DNA of 64,000 bases from Micromonospora_G sp044901685 (GCF_044901685.1 NZ_JBJDPS010000023.1:1-64000), one strand, 5' to 3'; shown: positions 1-8,614, counted from the first letter of the stretch. Notes: generated from the sequence alone by a model not told the origin. Numbers and translations are program-made.

Positions 1-188
1 ACGACATGCCCATCGCCCGCGACGTCACCCCCACCCTCACCACCGTCCGCCTCCCCCTCGCCGACATGGGCGCCCGCGCCATGACCCTCGCCCTCCAGGA
101 GCCCGACCCGAGCCACCACCACCAGGTCGAGCACGTGGCCGCCGAGCTGATCCGCCGGGAGAGCACCGCCCCACCCGCCGCCGGGTAG
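1..188 (+). CDS. LacI-family transcriptional regulator, C-terminal fragment
   Basis: Only the last ~61 residues lie in the window; the 5' end is beyond the left edge and the frame is open at base 3. The end of the ligand-binding domain of LacI/PurR-type sugar regulators is recognisable: a stretch reading LTTVRLPLADMGARAM, followed by an Ala/Glu-rich helix and the usual closing LIRRESTAPP. Such proteins bind operators of sugar-catabolic operons and release them on sugar binding. The regulated genes are not visible; the following gene carries its own SOS-type promoter. Family call is fairly sure, the ligand unknown. Confidence 0.8.
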   Translation, partial: DMPIARDVTPTLTTVRLPLADMGARAMTLALQEPDPSHHHQVEHVAAELIRRESTAPPAAG

Positions 189-228
189 CCGTACCCGGAC
201 GGAGCGGTGCGGCGACTTGCGCGAGCAG

Positions 229-244
229 TCGAACATATGTTCGT
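229..244. promoter_or_regulatory. LexA (SOS) box
   Basis: TCGAACATATGTTCGT contains the 14-bp perfect palindrome CGAACATATGTTCG (230-243) and matches 15 of 16 positions of the actinobacterial LexA consensus TCGAAC-N4-GTTCGA. It sits 10 bp before the ATG of the radical SAM gene with no ribosome-binding site between, so bound LexA would block a promoter that probably gives a leaderless transcript. The match is read directly; binding is inferred. Confidence 0.85.
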
Positions 245-253
245 ATCAGCCTC

Positions 254-1302
254 ATGCGCTGGGAGAATCTTTCCTTCGCCACGGTCGGGGCCGGGGCGAC
301 CGACCCGTCGGCGCCTGCGGCGCCACCCTTGCCGCTGGCCCTGCCCGACGCGGTCGCCCGGACCTTCGACACCCCCGGGTTCGCCGGAATGACCTTCTAC
401 GAGGTGCGGGCGAAATCAATCATCAACCGGGTGCCCGGTGCCTCCCGGGTTCCGTTCGAGTGGACGATCAACCCGTACCGGGGGTGCTCGCACAGGTGCG
501 TCTACTGCTTCGCCCGGAACACCCACACCTATCTTGACCTGGACGCGGGGCAGGACTTCGACCGCAAGGTGGTGGTCAAGGTCAACGCGGGTGCGTTGGT
601 CCGGCGCGAGCTGGCCGCGCCGAAGTGGCGGGGCGACCACGTGGCGATGGGCACCAACGTCGACTGCTACCAGCGGGCCGAGGGCAGATACCGGCTGATG
701 CCGCAGATCATCTCGGCGCTGCGCGACTTCGCCAACCCGTTCTCGATCCTCACCAAGGGCACCCTGCTCCTGCGTGACCTGCCGCTGCTGCGCCAGGCCG
801 CCGCCGTGACCAGGGTCGGCATCTCGTACTCGGTGGGGTTCGTCGACGAGGAGCTGTGGCGCTCGGTCGAGCGGGCACCCCGAGCCCCCGGCGCCGGTTG
901 GACGCGGTCCGGCAACTGACCGAGGCCGGCTTCCCGGTCGGTGTGCTGATGGCCCCGATCCTGCCCGGCCTCGGCGACACCGACGACGCGATCGAGGAAA
1001 CCGTCTCGGCCGTCGCCGCCGCCGGGGCGGTCAGCATCACCCCGATCCCGCTGCACCTGCGCCCCGGCGCCCGCGAGTGGTATGCGAGCTGGCTCTCCCG
1101 GGAGCACCCGAGGCTGGTGCCGCGCTACCGGGAGCTGTACGGCAACGGCTCCTACCTGCCGCAGAGCTACCAACGCGAGATCGTCGCCCGGGTTCGGACG
1201 GCGGCCCGACGACACGGCCTGCTCCGCGCCGAATCCGGCGACACCCGACAGGTGCCGGAGCCCGCGCCCCAACCGCCGGCCGAACAGCTAACCCTGCTCT
1301 GA
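254..1302 (+). pseudogene. Rv2578c-family radical SAM protein (spore-photoproduct-lyase-like), split by a -1 frameshift
   Basis: Two overlapping frames together encode one protein of the Rv2578c-type radical SAM family. The first (from 254) carries the iron-sulfur motif CSHRCVYC (CX3CX2C) near residue 80 and runs to WRSVE, then becomes nonsense and stops at 919. The second frame resumes at GTPSPRRRLDAVRQL and continues to 1302. Adding one C at about 870-875 (gtcgagcggg to gtcgagccggg) restores a single 349-codon ORF. The family resembles SplB, suggesting DNA-damage repair, in line with the SOS box upstream; the substrate is not established. No Shine-Dalgarno precedes the ATG, so translation may be leaderless. 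Either a real inactivating deletion or a base-calling error in a GC-rich run. Confidence 0.85.
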
Positions 1303-1327
1303 GCGGCGGCGGAGCTAGAGTCGGCGG

Positions 1328-1735
1328 GTGCGAGACGCTCAACAGATCCTGGCCGAGGCGAAGGTCATCGCGGTGGTGGGCGCCGCCCGCGATCCCGGCA
1401 AGGCGGCCCACCGGGTGCCGCTCCAGATCCAGCGGTACGGCTGGCGGATCATCCCGGTCAACCCGTACGCGGACGAACTCTTCGGTGAGCGGGTCTACCG
1501 GTCCCTGGCGGACATCCCGCACCCGGTCGACCTGGTCGACATCTTCCGCCCGGCCCGGGACGCCGTCGACGTGGTCCGATCGGCGATCGCGATCGGCGCC
1601 CCGGCCGTCTGGTTGCAGCTCGGCATCGTCTCGGCCGAGGCACGCCAACTGGCCGAGCAGGCCGGCATCGACTACGTCGAGGACCGCTGTCTGTTGATCG
1701 AGCGGGCCGCCGGCAACCTCAGCCCACGTACCTGA
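1328..1735 (+). CDS. CoA-binding domain protein (YccU type)
   Basis: GTG start; 135 residues, the usual size for stand-alone CoA_binding proteins. A Rossmann-type nucleotide fold is visible: beta strand and loop VIAVVGAARDPGKAAH near residue 12, then WRIIPVNPYADELFGERVY, and PVDLVDIFRPA, all typical of the family related to succinyl-CoA synthetase alpha. It lies 25 bp after the radical SAM ORF and may be cotranscribed with it. The ligand is assumed to be CoA from the family; the cellular role is unknown. Confidence 0.85.
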   Translation: MRDAQQILAEAKVIAVVGAARDPGKAAHRVPLQIQRYGWRIIPVNPYADELFGERVYRSLADIPHPVDLVDIFRPARDAVDVVRSAIAIGAPAVWLQLGIVSAEARQLAEQAGIDYVEDRCLLIERAAGNLSPRT

Positions 1736-1805
1736 ACCGGTCGGGCCGACCGAACCGGCGGGCGCGGCCCCGGGTGGTCCCGTACGCGAGCCGGGGCGGG
1801 CGGAT

Positions 1806-1820
1806 GTCTACGTAGTAGAC
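1806..1820. promoter_or_regulatory. inverted-repeat operator over the tetR promoter
   Basis: GTCTAC-GTA-GTAGAC is a perfect inverted repeat (6-bp arms, 3-bp spacer). TAGACT at 1816-1821 within and just after it is a good -10 box, 6 bp before the GTG at 1828, so transcription would begin at the start codon (leaderless). Position and symmetry suggest the TetR protein represses itself here. Confidence 0.65.
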
Positions 1821-1827
1821 TTGTCCC

Positions 1828-2508
1828 GTGGTAGGCACCAGGAAAGCGGCGACCGTCCATCGCGGGCTCGACCCCGACCGGATCGTGGACAGCGCGCTCG
1901 CCGTCGCCGATGCCGACGGACTGGGCGCGGTGACGATCCGTCGGCTGGCCCAGCAGCACGATGTCACTCCGATGGCGCTCTACCGCCACTTCCGGGACAA
2001 GGAGGAGTTGCTCGACGCGGTCGCCGACCGACTGCTCGGCGAAATCGCCCTGCCCGAGCCGGACGGCCGGCCCTGGCACGAGCAGATGCGGGACCTGCTC
2101 GCCGCCTTCCTCGCCGCGCTGCGCCCGCACCCGAACGTCGCCCAGCTCACCCTGGACCGGATCCTCACCTCGGTGCCGGGCCTGATGCTGGCCGAGCGGA
2201 CCCTCACGTTGCTCGACATCGCCGGGTATGCCCCGGACCAGGCGGCGCGAATCGGCCGGCAGGTGCTCTGCGCCCTGGTCGGCATGGTCAGCAACGAGCC
2301 CGGGGCCGGGCAGCACGGCGACCCCGAGGAACGCGACGACGCGCTGCACGCCGAGAGGGCCACCCTGGCGGCGCTGCCACCACGGCGCTTCCCCCGCGTC
2401 GCCGCCGCTGCCGAGGCGCTTACCACGACCGACCGCCAGGACGACTACTACCGGCTCGGCCTCGACCTCGCGGTCGCCGGCCTACGCGGGGTGGCACCGC
2501 GGTCCTGA
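1828..2508 (+). CDS. TetR-family regulator with TetR_C-type ligand domain
   Basis: 226 residues, GTG start. The N-terminal helix-turn-helix covers about residues 17-62: RIVDSALAVADADGLGAVTI, then the recognition segment VTPMALYRHFRDKEELLDAV. The remainder is an all-helical ligand domain like those of tetracycline-type TetR proteins (LLAAFLAALRPHPNVA). The mRNA appears leaderless from a promoter overlapped by an inverted repeat at 1806-1820, so autoregulation is likely. No efflux gene sits beside it; the next gene is a DUF4190 protein on the same strand, so the target and inducer cannot be named. Confidence 0.85.
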   Translation: MVGTRKAATVHRGLDPDRIVDSALAVADADGLGAVTIRRLAQQHDVTPMALYRHFRDKEELLDAVADRLLGEIALPEPDGRPWHEQMRDLLAAFLAALRPHPNVAQLTLDRILTSVPGLMLAERTLTLLDIAGYAPDQAARIGRQVLCALVGMVSNEPGAGQHGDPEERDDALHAERATLAALPPRRFPRVAAAAEALTTTDRQDDYYRLGLDLAVAGLRGVAPRS

Positions 2509-2599
2509 GCCGCGACCCGAAGCACGCGGCACCCAGTCGACTCAACCGCCGTCCACGTCATCCCTGGTCAAGTAGCGTCCGGGGCGAGGAGGCGGAAGT

Positions 2600-3175
2600 A
2601 TGAGCTATCCACCACCGGGCGAGAATCCCGATCCGCGACAGCCGTACGGCCCACCCGACCACCCGGGTCGGGACGACACCGAGCCTGACCGGTACGACCC
2701 GCCCGAGCAGTACGGCCAGCAACCCGGCCAGTACGGTCTGCCCGACCCCTACGGCCAGCAGTCCGCCCCGCCCGAGCAGTACGGCCAGTACGGCCCGCCA
2801 CCCGAGCAGCCCGGCCAGTACGGCCAGCAGTACGGCCAGTACGGCTACTACGGCCAGCCGGGGCAGTACGGGCAACCCGGGCTGTACGGGCAGCCGCCCC
2901 CCGGCGGTTACCCGCCCGGTTACGGCCGACCGGCCGGGACGAACGTACTGGCGATCCTGTCGCTGGTCTTCGCGTTTGTCTTCGCCCCGGCGGGCATCGT
3001 GCTCGGGCACGTCGCCCGGCGGCAGATTCGGCAGAGCGGCGAACAGGGCAGCGGCCTGGCCACCGCCGGGCTGGTGCTGAGCTACCTGTTCACCGCGCTC
3101 TACCTGATCTTCTGCTGCGGTTGGCTGGCCCTGGGTATCTGGGGTGGCGACGACCTCGACGGAGGATCGTTCTGA
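2600..3175 (+). CDS. DUF4190 membrane protein with Tyr/Gln/Gly/Pro-rich N-terminus
   Basis: 191 residues; start fixed by GAGGAGG before ATG. Residues 1-110 are a low-complexity cytoplasmic arm made of degenerate repeats of QYGQ/PEQYG/GQPG. Residues ~112-175 form the DUF4190 module: a first membrane segment (VLAILSLVFAFVFAPAGIVL), a short loop with GHVARRQIRQSG, and a second segment ending near a Cys pair. The paralogue at 4247-4927 has the same plan, with an oxidoreductase gene between them on the other strand. Function of the family is unknown. Confidence 0.8.
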   Translation: MSYPPPGENPDPRQPYGPPDHPGRDDTEPDRYDPPEQYGQQPGQYGLPDPYGQQSAPPEQYGQYGPPPEQPGQYGQQYGQYGYYGQPGQYGQPGLYGQPPPGGYPPGYGRPAGTNVLAILSLVFAFVFAPAGIVLGHVARRQIRQSGEQGSGLATAGLVLSYLFTALYLIFCCGWLALGIWGGDDLDGGSF

Positions 3176-3209
3176 CCGCCCACCGGAGAATCCGGGCACA
3201 CGCCTCCGG

Positions 3210-4124
3210 CTACCGGAACTGCGCCTCCCGCACGCTGTTGCCGCCGTCCACCACCAACATCTGACCCGTGATGTACGAGGCCGCGGGTGAGCAGAGGAAG
3301 GTGATCGCCGCCGCTACCTCGTCCGGCGTGCCGGGGCGGCCGACCGGCGTACCCAGGCCCTGCTTGAGCTCCGCCATGGTGGAGGCGGCGGTGTAGATCG
3401 TGCCCGGGGCCACCGCGTTCACCGTGACCCCGTCGGCGACCATCTCCATCGCCAGCGCCCGGGTCAGCCCGACCACGCCGGCCTTCGCGGCGGCGTAGGC
3501 GGCTTCGGTCGGCAACGCGTTCACCGGTCCGGCGGTGGCGGCCAGGTTCACGATCCGACCCCAGCCCCGCTCGGCCATGCCGCCGATGAAGGCCCGACTG
3601 CACAGGAACGCGGTGGTCAGGTTCCGCTCGATCTCGCCGTGCCACTCGTCGTAGCTGAGCTGGGCGACCGGGCGCAGCACCTCCGGACTCGCCCGGCTCG
3701 CCAGGCCGGCGTTGTTGACCAGCACCTCCACCTCTCCGAGTTGCTCGGCGATGGCGTCGGCGAGCGCGCCCACCTCGGCCTCGTCCGTGAGGTCGGCGAC
3801 AAAGCCGGTCGCCCCGAGTTCGGTGGCCCGGTCGTGGATCCGCCGGGTGGTCGACACGATCGCCACCCGAGCGCCGAGGTCGCGCAACCGGCGGGCGGTC
3901 GCGTACCCGATGCCGTCCGGGCTGCCCGCACCGGTGACCAGCGCGACCCGACCGTCGAGCCGGAGGGTGATCGGCTCGGTGTCGGGCAGGGACTCGGGTT
4001 CGTCGGAGTCGGTCGGGCCCGCGCCCGGGGACAGGGTGCGGTTACGTCGAGCCAGCGCGGTACGCGAAGCGTCCCGCCGAGGTCGGCTGCCGGCACGTTC
4101 ACCAGCGCGCGCGTCGAATGCCAT
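3210..4124 (-). CDS. short-chain dehydrogenase/reductase
   Basis: 304 residues from the ATG at 4124. After a ~65-residue disordered lead comes a classical SDR Rossmann fold: TGAGSPDGIG for cofactor, NNAG, and catalytic YAAAK, ending ITGQMLVVDGGNS, the usual FabG-like close. The cofactor loop is one or two residues longer than TGxxxGIG. The long N-terminal lead is unusual and no better internal start is obvious; an upstream extension would collide with the divergent DUF4190 gene. Substrate unknown; a 3-oxoacyl or alcohol dehydrogenase role is possible. Only 34 bp separate it from the convergent gene, with a weak CCGGAG/CTCCGG hairpin between. Confidence 0.8.
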   Translation of the reverse strand: MAFDARAGERAGSRPRRDASRTALARRNRTLSPGAGPTDSDEPESLPDTEPITLRLDGRVALVTGAGSPDGIGYATARRLRDLGARVAIVSTTRRIHDRATELGATGFVADLTDEAEVGALADAIAEQLGEVEVLVNNAGLASRASPEVLRPVAQLSYDEWHGEIERNLTTAFLCSRAFIGGMAERGWGRIVNLAATAGPVNALPTEAAYAAAKAGVVGLTRALAMEMVADGVTVNAVAPGTIYTAASTMAELKQGLGTPVGRPGTPDEVAAAITFLCSPAASYITGQMLVVDGGNSVREAQFR

Positions 4125-4246
4125 GCCGCGATCCTGCCCGGTCCGGTCAACTCGGGCAACGCGGCACCCCCACCGACACGGGGCGGATATCGGTGGCGAT
4201 CGCGGACTACCCTGGCGGCGCATCCCTGCGTAGACGGAGAAACCTG

Positions 4247-4927
4247 ATGAGCGACCCCCAGCAGCCCGGCAACTGGAACGCACCACCCGGCTCCGCGCCG
4301 GAGAGCCCGCAGAGCCCGGCCTACCAGCCGCCGCCCGGTGCGCCGGACCCGACCGCGTACCAGAACCCGACCGGTGCGCCGGACCCGACCGCGTACCAGA
4401 ACCCGGCCGGCTACCAGGTCCCGACCGGTGCCCCGGACCCGACCGCCTACGCGCCGGATCCGACCGCCTACCAGAACCCGACCGGCTACCCGCAGTACCC
4501 GGCCGGCAGCCCGGATCCGGCCGCCTACCAGCAGTACCCGGCGGGCGCCCCGGACCCGGCCGCCTACCAGCAGTACCAGCAGGCCGGCTATCCCGCGCCG
4601 GCTTACCCGCCGGGCTACGGCTACCCGGCGACGCCGCCGCAGAACGGCATGGCGGTCGCCTCGCTGGTCGTCTCCATCGTGGGCGTGCTCGGTCTCTGCG
4701 GCTACGGCCTCGGTGGCTACCTGGGCATCGTCGGCGCGATCCTCGGCCACGTGGCGAAGCGGCAGATCCGCGAGCGGGGCGAGAGCGGCGGCGGCATGGC
4801 CACCGCCGGCATCATCATCGGTTGGATCGCCGCCGGCATCGCCGTACTCGCCACCATCGCGATCATCATCTTCTTCGTCTACGTGGCCCAGAACCCGGAC
4901 GTGTTCGACTCCTCGACCACGTACTGA
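4247..4927 (+). CDS. DUF4190 membrane protein with PDPTAYQNP tandem repeats
   Basis: 226 residues; ATG chosen because GGAG lies before it and upstream sequence belongs to the divergent gene. Residues ~25-120 are tandem copies of a motif close to GAPDPTAYQNPT, drifting to AGAPDPAAYQQYP. The C-terminal DUF4190 module has two hydrophobic segments (VASLVVSIVGVLGLCGYGLG, and IIIGWIAAGIAVLATIAIII) around GHVAKRQIRERGE, nearly the same loop as in the paralogue at 2600-3175. The repeats are visible in the DNA and are likely to vary between strains. Role unknown; extracytoplasmic or cytoplasmic scaffold is speculation. Confidence 0.8.
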   Translation: MSDPQQPGNWNAPPGSAPESPQSPAYQPPPGAPDPTAYQNPTGAPDPTAYQNPAGYQVPTGAPDPTAYAPDPTAYQNPTGYPQYPAGSPDPAAYQQYPAGAPDPAAYQQYQQAGYPAPAYPPGYGYPATPPQNGMAVASLVVSIVGVLGLCGYGLGGYLGIVGAILGHVAKRQIRERGESGGGMATAGIIIGWIAAGIAVLATIAIIIFFVYVAQNPDVFDSSTTY

Positions 4928-5042
4928 CCCCGACGGTCTACGCCGGCCGACGGGGCGGCGGGCAACCCGCCGGTTCCGCCGGCCGCCGGCCGCCGGCCGG
5001 GCGGCCGAGCCGGGTCGGCCGCCGGAGCGGACGTACGGGTGC

Positions 5043-5996
5043 TCAGTTGGGCCGCTCGAAGAAGGACGTACGGCGCAGTCCGGCGGCCCGACCCTTCGCG
5101 GCGACCACGAGGGCGAGCTTGCGGGACGCCTCGTCGATCATCTCGTCGCCGAGCATCACCGCGCCACGCCGGCCCCCCTCCGCCGAGGTGTGGAATTCGT
5201 ACGCGTCGAGGATCAGTTCGGCGTGGTCGTAGTCCTGCTGGGACGGCGCGTACACCTCGTTCGCGGCGTCGATCTGGCCGGGGTGCAGCACCCACTTGCC
5301 GTCGAAGCCGAGGGCGGCCGACCGGCGGGCCGACGCACGGAACCCGTCCACGTCCCGGATCTGTAGGAACGGGCCGTCGATCGCCTGCCGGTCGTGGGCG
5401 CGGGCGGCCATCAGCAGTCGCATCAGGATGTAGTGGTACGGGTCGCCCGGGTATTCCGGGATGAGCGCGCCGACCACCATCGACCGCATGTTTATCGAGG
5501 CCATGAAGTCGGCCGGGCCGAAGATGATGGTCTCGACCCGGGGCGAGGCGGCGGCGATCGCGTCGACGTCGACCAGCCCGGCGGCGTTCTCGATCTGCGC
5601 CTCGATGCCGATCCCGCCGACCGGCAGCCCGAGCGCGCGCTCGATCTGGGTGAGGGTCAGATCCAGCCACTCGACGTGACCGGCGTTCTGCACCTTCGGC
5701 AGCATCAGGCAGTCCAGGTTGGCACCGGCCCCCTCGACCACGTCGACCACGTCCCGGTACGCCCACGGCGAGGTGACGTCGTTGACCCGTACGGCACGGA
5801 TCTTCCCGCCCCAGTCCCCCTCGTTGAGCGCGGCCACGACGTTGCGACGGGCGTCCGACTTGGCCAGTGGCGCGACGGCGTCCTCCAGGTCCAGGAACAC
5901 CTGGTCGACGCCGAGCCCCTGGGCCTTGCCGAGCATCTTCACGCTCGATCCGGGCACCGCGAGGCAGGACCGGCGGGGACGGCCGGCTGTGCTCAT
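5043..5996 (-). CDS. HpcH/HpaI aldolase/citrate lyase family protein (CitE-like, possibly malyl-CoA lyase)
   Basis: 317 residues, ATG with GGGAG 8 bp upstream. TIM-barrel CitE-family signatures: SCLAVPGSSVKMLGKA near residue 10, FLDLEDAVAP (Asp/Glu that bind Mg2+), IEAQIENAAGL and FGPADFMASI. The family cleaves or forms carbon-carbon bonds of acyl-CoA substrates such as malyl-CoA or citramalyl-CoA without a citrate lyase complex. No citrate lyase alpha or gamma genes are nearby, so a stand-alone CitE-like role is likelier than true citrate lyase. The divergent SDR gene begins 88 bp away. Confidence 0.85.
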   Translation of the reverse strand: MSTAGRPRRSCLAVPGSSVKMLGKAQGLGVDQVFLDLEDAVAPLAKSDARRNVVAALNEGDWGGKIRAVRVNDVTSPWAYRDVVDVVEGAGANLDCLMLPKVQNAGHVEWLDLTLTQIERALGLPVGGIGIEAQIENAAGLVDVDAIAAASPRVETIIFGPADFMASINMRSMVVGALIPEYPGDPYHYILMRLLMAARAHDRQAIDGPFLQIRDVDGFRASARRSAALGFDGKWVLHPGQIDAANEVYAPSQQDYDHAELILDAYEFHTSAEGGRRGAVMLGDEMIDEASRKLALVVAAKGRAAGLRRTSFFERPN

Positions 5997-6083
5997 CGGA
6001 TCAGCTCCCTTTCTGCTCCGGCCGGGGTCAGGCCGGTTCGGACGATGACGACGATCATTGTGACCACACGGTAACCTCGCGTC

Positions 6084-6965
6084 ATGAGTGGCGATGACCG
6101 ACCCACGGAACATGTCACCCGAGCAACATCCCCCTCCCCCGCCGAGCCCGAGCGGGAACCCGTACGAGTAGTGATAACCGGCGCCACCTCGGGCATCGGC
6201 CTGGCCGCCGCGGTCGAGCTGGCCCGCCGGGGGGACGAGGTGGTCCTGGTCGGTCGCGACCAGCTCCGGCTGGCCGCCGCGACCGACCAGGTGTACGACG
6301 CAAGCGGCTTCCGCCCGGCCGGGTTCCTGGCCAACTTCGCCGTACTCGACGACGTGCGGCGGCTCGCCGAGGAGCTGCGCGCCGGCTACGACCGGATCGG
6401 CGTGCTGGCGAACAACGCCGGCACGGTGAGCCCCCGCCCGGTGACCACGGTGGACGGTATCGAGCTGACCATGCAGGCCAACCACCTGGCGCCGTTCCTG
6501 CTGAGCGCGTTGCTGCGGGACCGGGTGGCCCGGATCGTGACAACCGCGTCCGGGGCGCACCGGTGGGGCGTACTGGACCCGGACGACCTCTCCGCCACCC
6601 TGCGCGACTACCAACCGCTGCGCGCGTACGGCACCAGCAAGCAGGCGAACATCCTCAGCGCCGCCGAGGCGGCCCGGCGCTGGTCGGAACCGCTGGCGGT
6701 GTCGTACCACCCGGGAATGGTACGAACCCGGTTCGCCAACGAGAGCCGGCTGATCGCCTTCGCGATGAAACGCGCCTGGTTCATGCGTACGCCGGCCAAG
6801 GGAGCGGAGACGCTGGTCTGGCTCGCACACCTGGCTCCGAGTGCGCTGACCAACGGCGGGTACTACGCCGACCGCGAGTTGCGCCAGCCGGGGCCGCACG
6901 CGGCCGACCCGGATCTGGCCGCCCGGTTGTGGTGGGCCAGCGAGCGGGCGGTCGGGCTGCGCTGA
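6084..6965 (+). CDS. SDR-family oxidoreductase (retinol-dehydrogenase-like)
   Basis: 293 residues. Cofactor motif TGATSGIG at ~30-37, LANNAGTVSPRPVTT, and catalytic YGTSK; the layout and the HPGMVRT segment after the active site resemble the RDH/WWOX-like atypical SDRs. No ribosome-binding site precedes the ATG; TAACCT sits seven bases upstream, so a leaderless mRNA is possible. It is divergent from the CitE-like gene. Substrate unknown. Confidence 0.82.
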   Translation: MSGDDRPTEHVTRATSPSPAEPEREPVRVVITGATSGIGLAAAVELARRGDEVVLVGRDQLRLAAATDQVYDASGFRPAGFLANFAVLDDVRRLAEELRAGYDRIGVLANNAGTVSPRPVTTVDGIELTMQANHLAPFLLSALLRDRVARIVTTASGAHRWGVLDPDDLSATLRDYQPLRAYGTSKQANILSAAEAARRWSEPLAVSYHPGMVRTRFANESRLIAFAMKRAWFMRTPAKGAETLVWLAHLAPSALTNGGYYADRELRQPGPHAADPDLAARLWWASERAVGLR

Positions 6966-7086
6966 GCCCGGTACGGGGTCGCCGGGCAGTCGCGAATCGA
7001 CCGATACGACTGTTTTGTCGGCAGTCACGGTGATGAATGCCGTTTTCTGTCCATAATCCGTCAGATCGTACATCGTAATCGATAGG

Positions 7087-7108
7087 ACACGAAGAGTAGT
7101 CTTCGTGT
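7087..7108. promoter_or_regulatory. 9-bp perfect hairpin/operator in an AT-rich leader
   Basis: ACACGAAGA-GTAG-TCTTCGTGT is a perfect inverted repeat inside the 305-bp gap (6966-7270) ahead of the beta-helix gene. The surrounding ~100 bases are much richer in A+T than the rest of the window and hold -10-like TAATCC and TAATCG. It could be an operator or an mRNA leader hairpin; I could not match the leader to a known riboswitch. Confidence 0.55.
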
Positions 7109-7270
7109 AGAAGCAGTTAGTCGCTTCCGGGGCGGCAGGGCCCTCGATCATCGACCTTGTGCACCGACCTTGACACTCGACACGGCATCGACGCCGTCGA
7201 CCGAGGTGGGCTATCTAGGCAGGACGGGCAGCGCAGCCGCGCCGTGCGCCGCCACTCCCAAGGGCGAACC

Positions 7271-8608
7271 ATGAACAACACCGATCTGAACCCATCGGGT
7301 GATCCACAATCGCCGGACGCCCCCACCCCGCGCCGCACCGGACGTATCCGGATGATCGCCGCCACCAGTGCCGTCGGGCTCGCCGCGATCGCCGGAACCG
7401 GATACGCGATCGTCGCGAACCGTGAACCGGCTCCGATCGTGTTCGACCAGGCGGGCACCATCGTCGCCGGACAGACCTTCGACCGTCCGATCGAGATCGC
7501 AGCCGACCAGGTCACCCTGCAACGGGTCACCGTCCGGACCGGCGGCGCGGCGGCGATCCGGATCCGTCCGGGCGTCTCCGGCGCCACCATCACCGACACC
7601 GACATCCACTGCACCGACTCCAAGACCGACGGTGTGGTTCCCGGCGACTACGCGGCGACGCGGGTGACGGTGCAGGGCTGCCGACGGGCGTTCGTCCAGA
7701 GCGCCGCCACCCCGGCCACCGTCGTGGACTCCGAGCAGAACGGTGAGGCGTACTCCCCGGACGTGCCCGGTGGCGCCCCCGTCACACCGACACCGCCCGC
7801 CCTCGGCCCTGAACTCCCACTGCCGAGCCCCAGCCGGAGCCCGAACGCCACGCCGCCCACCCCGCTCAGCTACTGGCCCGGACCGACCACCACCGGTGTC
7901 CCGGTCGGCACCGTGCTGACCAACTCGGGCTCACTGGACCTGCGTAAGGCCGGGCAGGTGATCACCAATCTGAACATCGTCGGCTGCGTCACCGTACGCG
8001 CCAGCAACATCGTCATCCGCAAGTCGCGGATCACCTGCAACAGCCCGACCTACTCGATCCGGATCTACGAAACGGCGACGAACCTGCTGGTCGAGGACGT
8101 GGAGATCAACGGTGGCGGGCGGAACTCCGCCTCGGTCTGCTGCGGCAACTACACCCTGCGCCGGGCGAACATCTGGAACATGGTCGACGGGCCACGGCTG
8201 AGCAGCAGGAGCACCGTCGTCGACTCCTGGATCCACGACCTCGCCCGGGTGCCCAACTCGCACAACGACGCGCTCCAGACCACCGGCGGCAGCAACATCA
8301 CCGTGCGGCACAACCGACTGGAGCCGTACAAGGCGAGCACCAACGACCCGCACAACGCCTGCATCATGATCGGCTCGACCACCGCCGACGCCGTACGGAA
8401 CCTGACCTTCGAGGACAACTACTGCAACGGCGGCAACTACTCGATCGGTGTCCGGGACGACCTGGTCGCCTCGAACATCGTGTTCCGGAACAACAAGTTC
8501 GGCCGCAACTACCGCTTCGGCGTGATCGCCCGCCCCAACCAGACCGGCATCCTCTGGGACCGGGCGACCAACGTCTGGTTCGACAACGGCCTCCCGGTGG
8601 TTCGCTGA
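7271..8608 (+). CDS. secreted right-handed beta-helix protein
   Basis: 445 residues from ATG 7271 (AGGG upstream). Residues ~21-46 hold Arg residues and one hydrophobic segment (MIAATSAVGLAAIAGTGYAI), a signal anchor. There follows a short beta-helix-like block, a Pro/Ser-rich linker near residue 165-200, then a longer parallel beta-helix with repeated N-I-V-I-R-K, ITVRHNRLE and IVFRNNKFG coils typical of pectate-lyase-fold proteins; a conserved SHNDALQTTGG segment is a likely active-site edge. Polysaccharide binding or lysis is inferred from fold only. A strong terminator follows at 8615-8665. Confidence 0.75.
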   Translation: MNNTDLNPSGDPQSPDAPTPRRTGRIRMIAATSAVGLAAIAGTGYAIVANREPAPIVFDQAGTIVAGQTFDRPIEIAADQVTLQRVTVRTGGAAAIRIRPGVSGATITDTDIHCTDSKTDGVVPGDYAATRVTVQGCRRAFVQSAATPATVVDSEQNGEAYSPDVPGGAPVTPTPPALGPELPLPSPSRSPNATPPTPLSYWPGPTTTGVPVGTVLTNSGSLDLRKAGQVITNLNIVGCVTVRASNIVIRKSRITCNSPTYSIRIYETATNLLVEDVEINGGGRNSASVCCGNYTLRRANIWNMVDGPRLSSRSTVVDSWIHDLARVPNSHNDALQTTGGSNITVRHNRLEPYKASTNDPHNACIMIGSTTADAVRNLTFEDNYCNGGNYSIGVRDDLVASNIVFRNNKFGRNYRFGVIARPNQTGILWDRATNVWFDNGLPVVR

Positions 8609-8614
8609 CCACCA

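Noticed and set aside
6990..7160. Riboswitch in the AT-rich leader
   Set aside because: I could not align it to any known riboswitch; only one short hairpin is certain.
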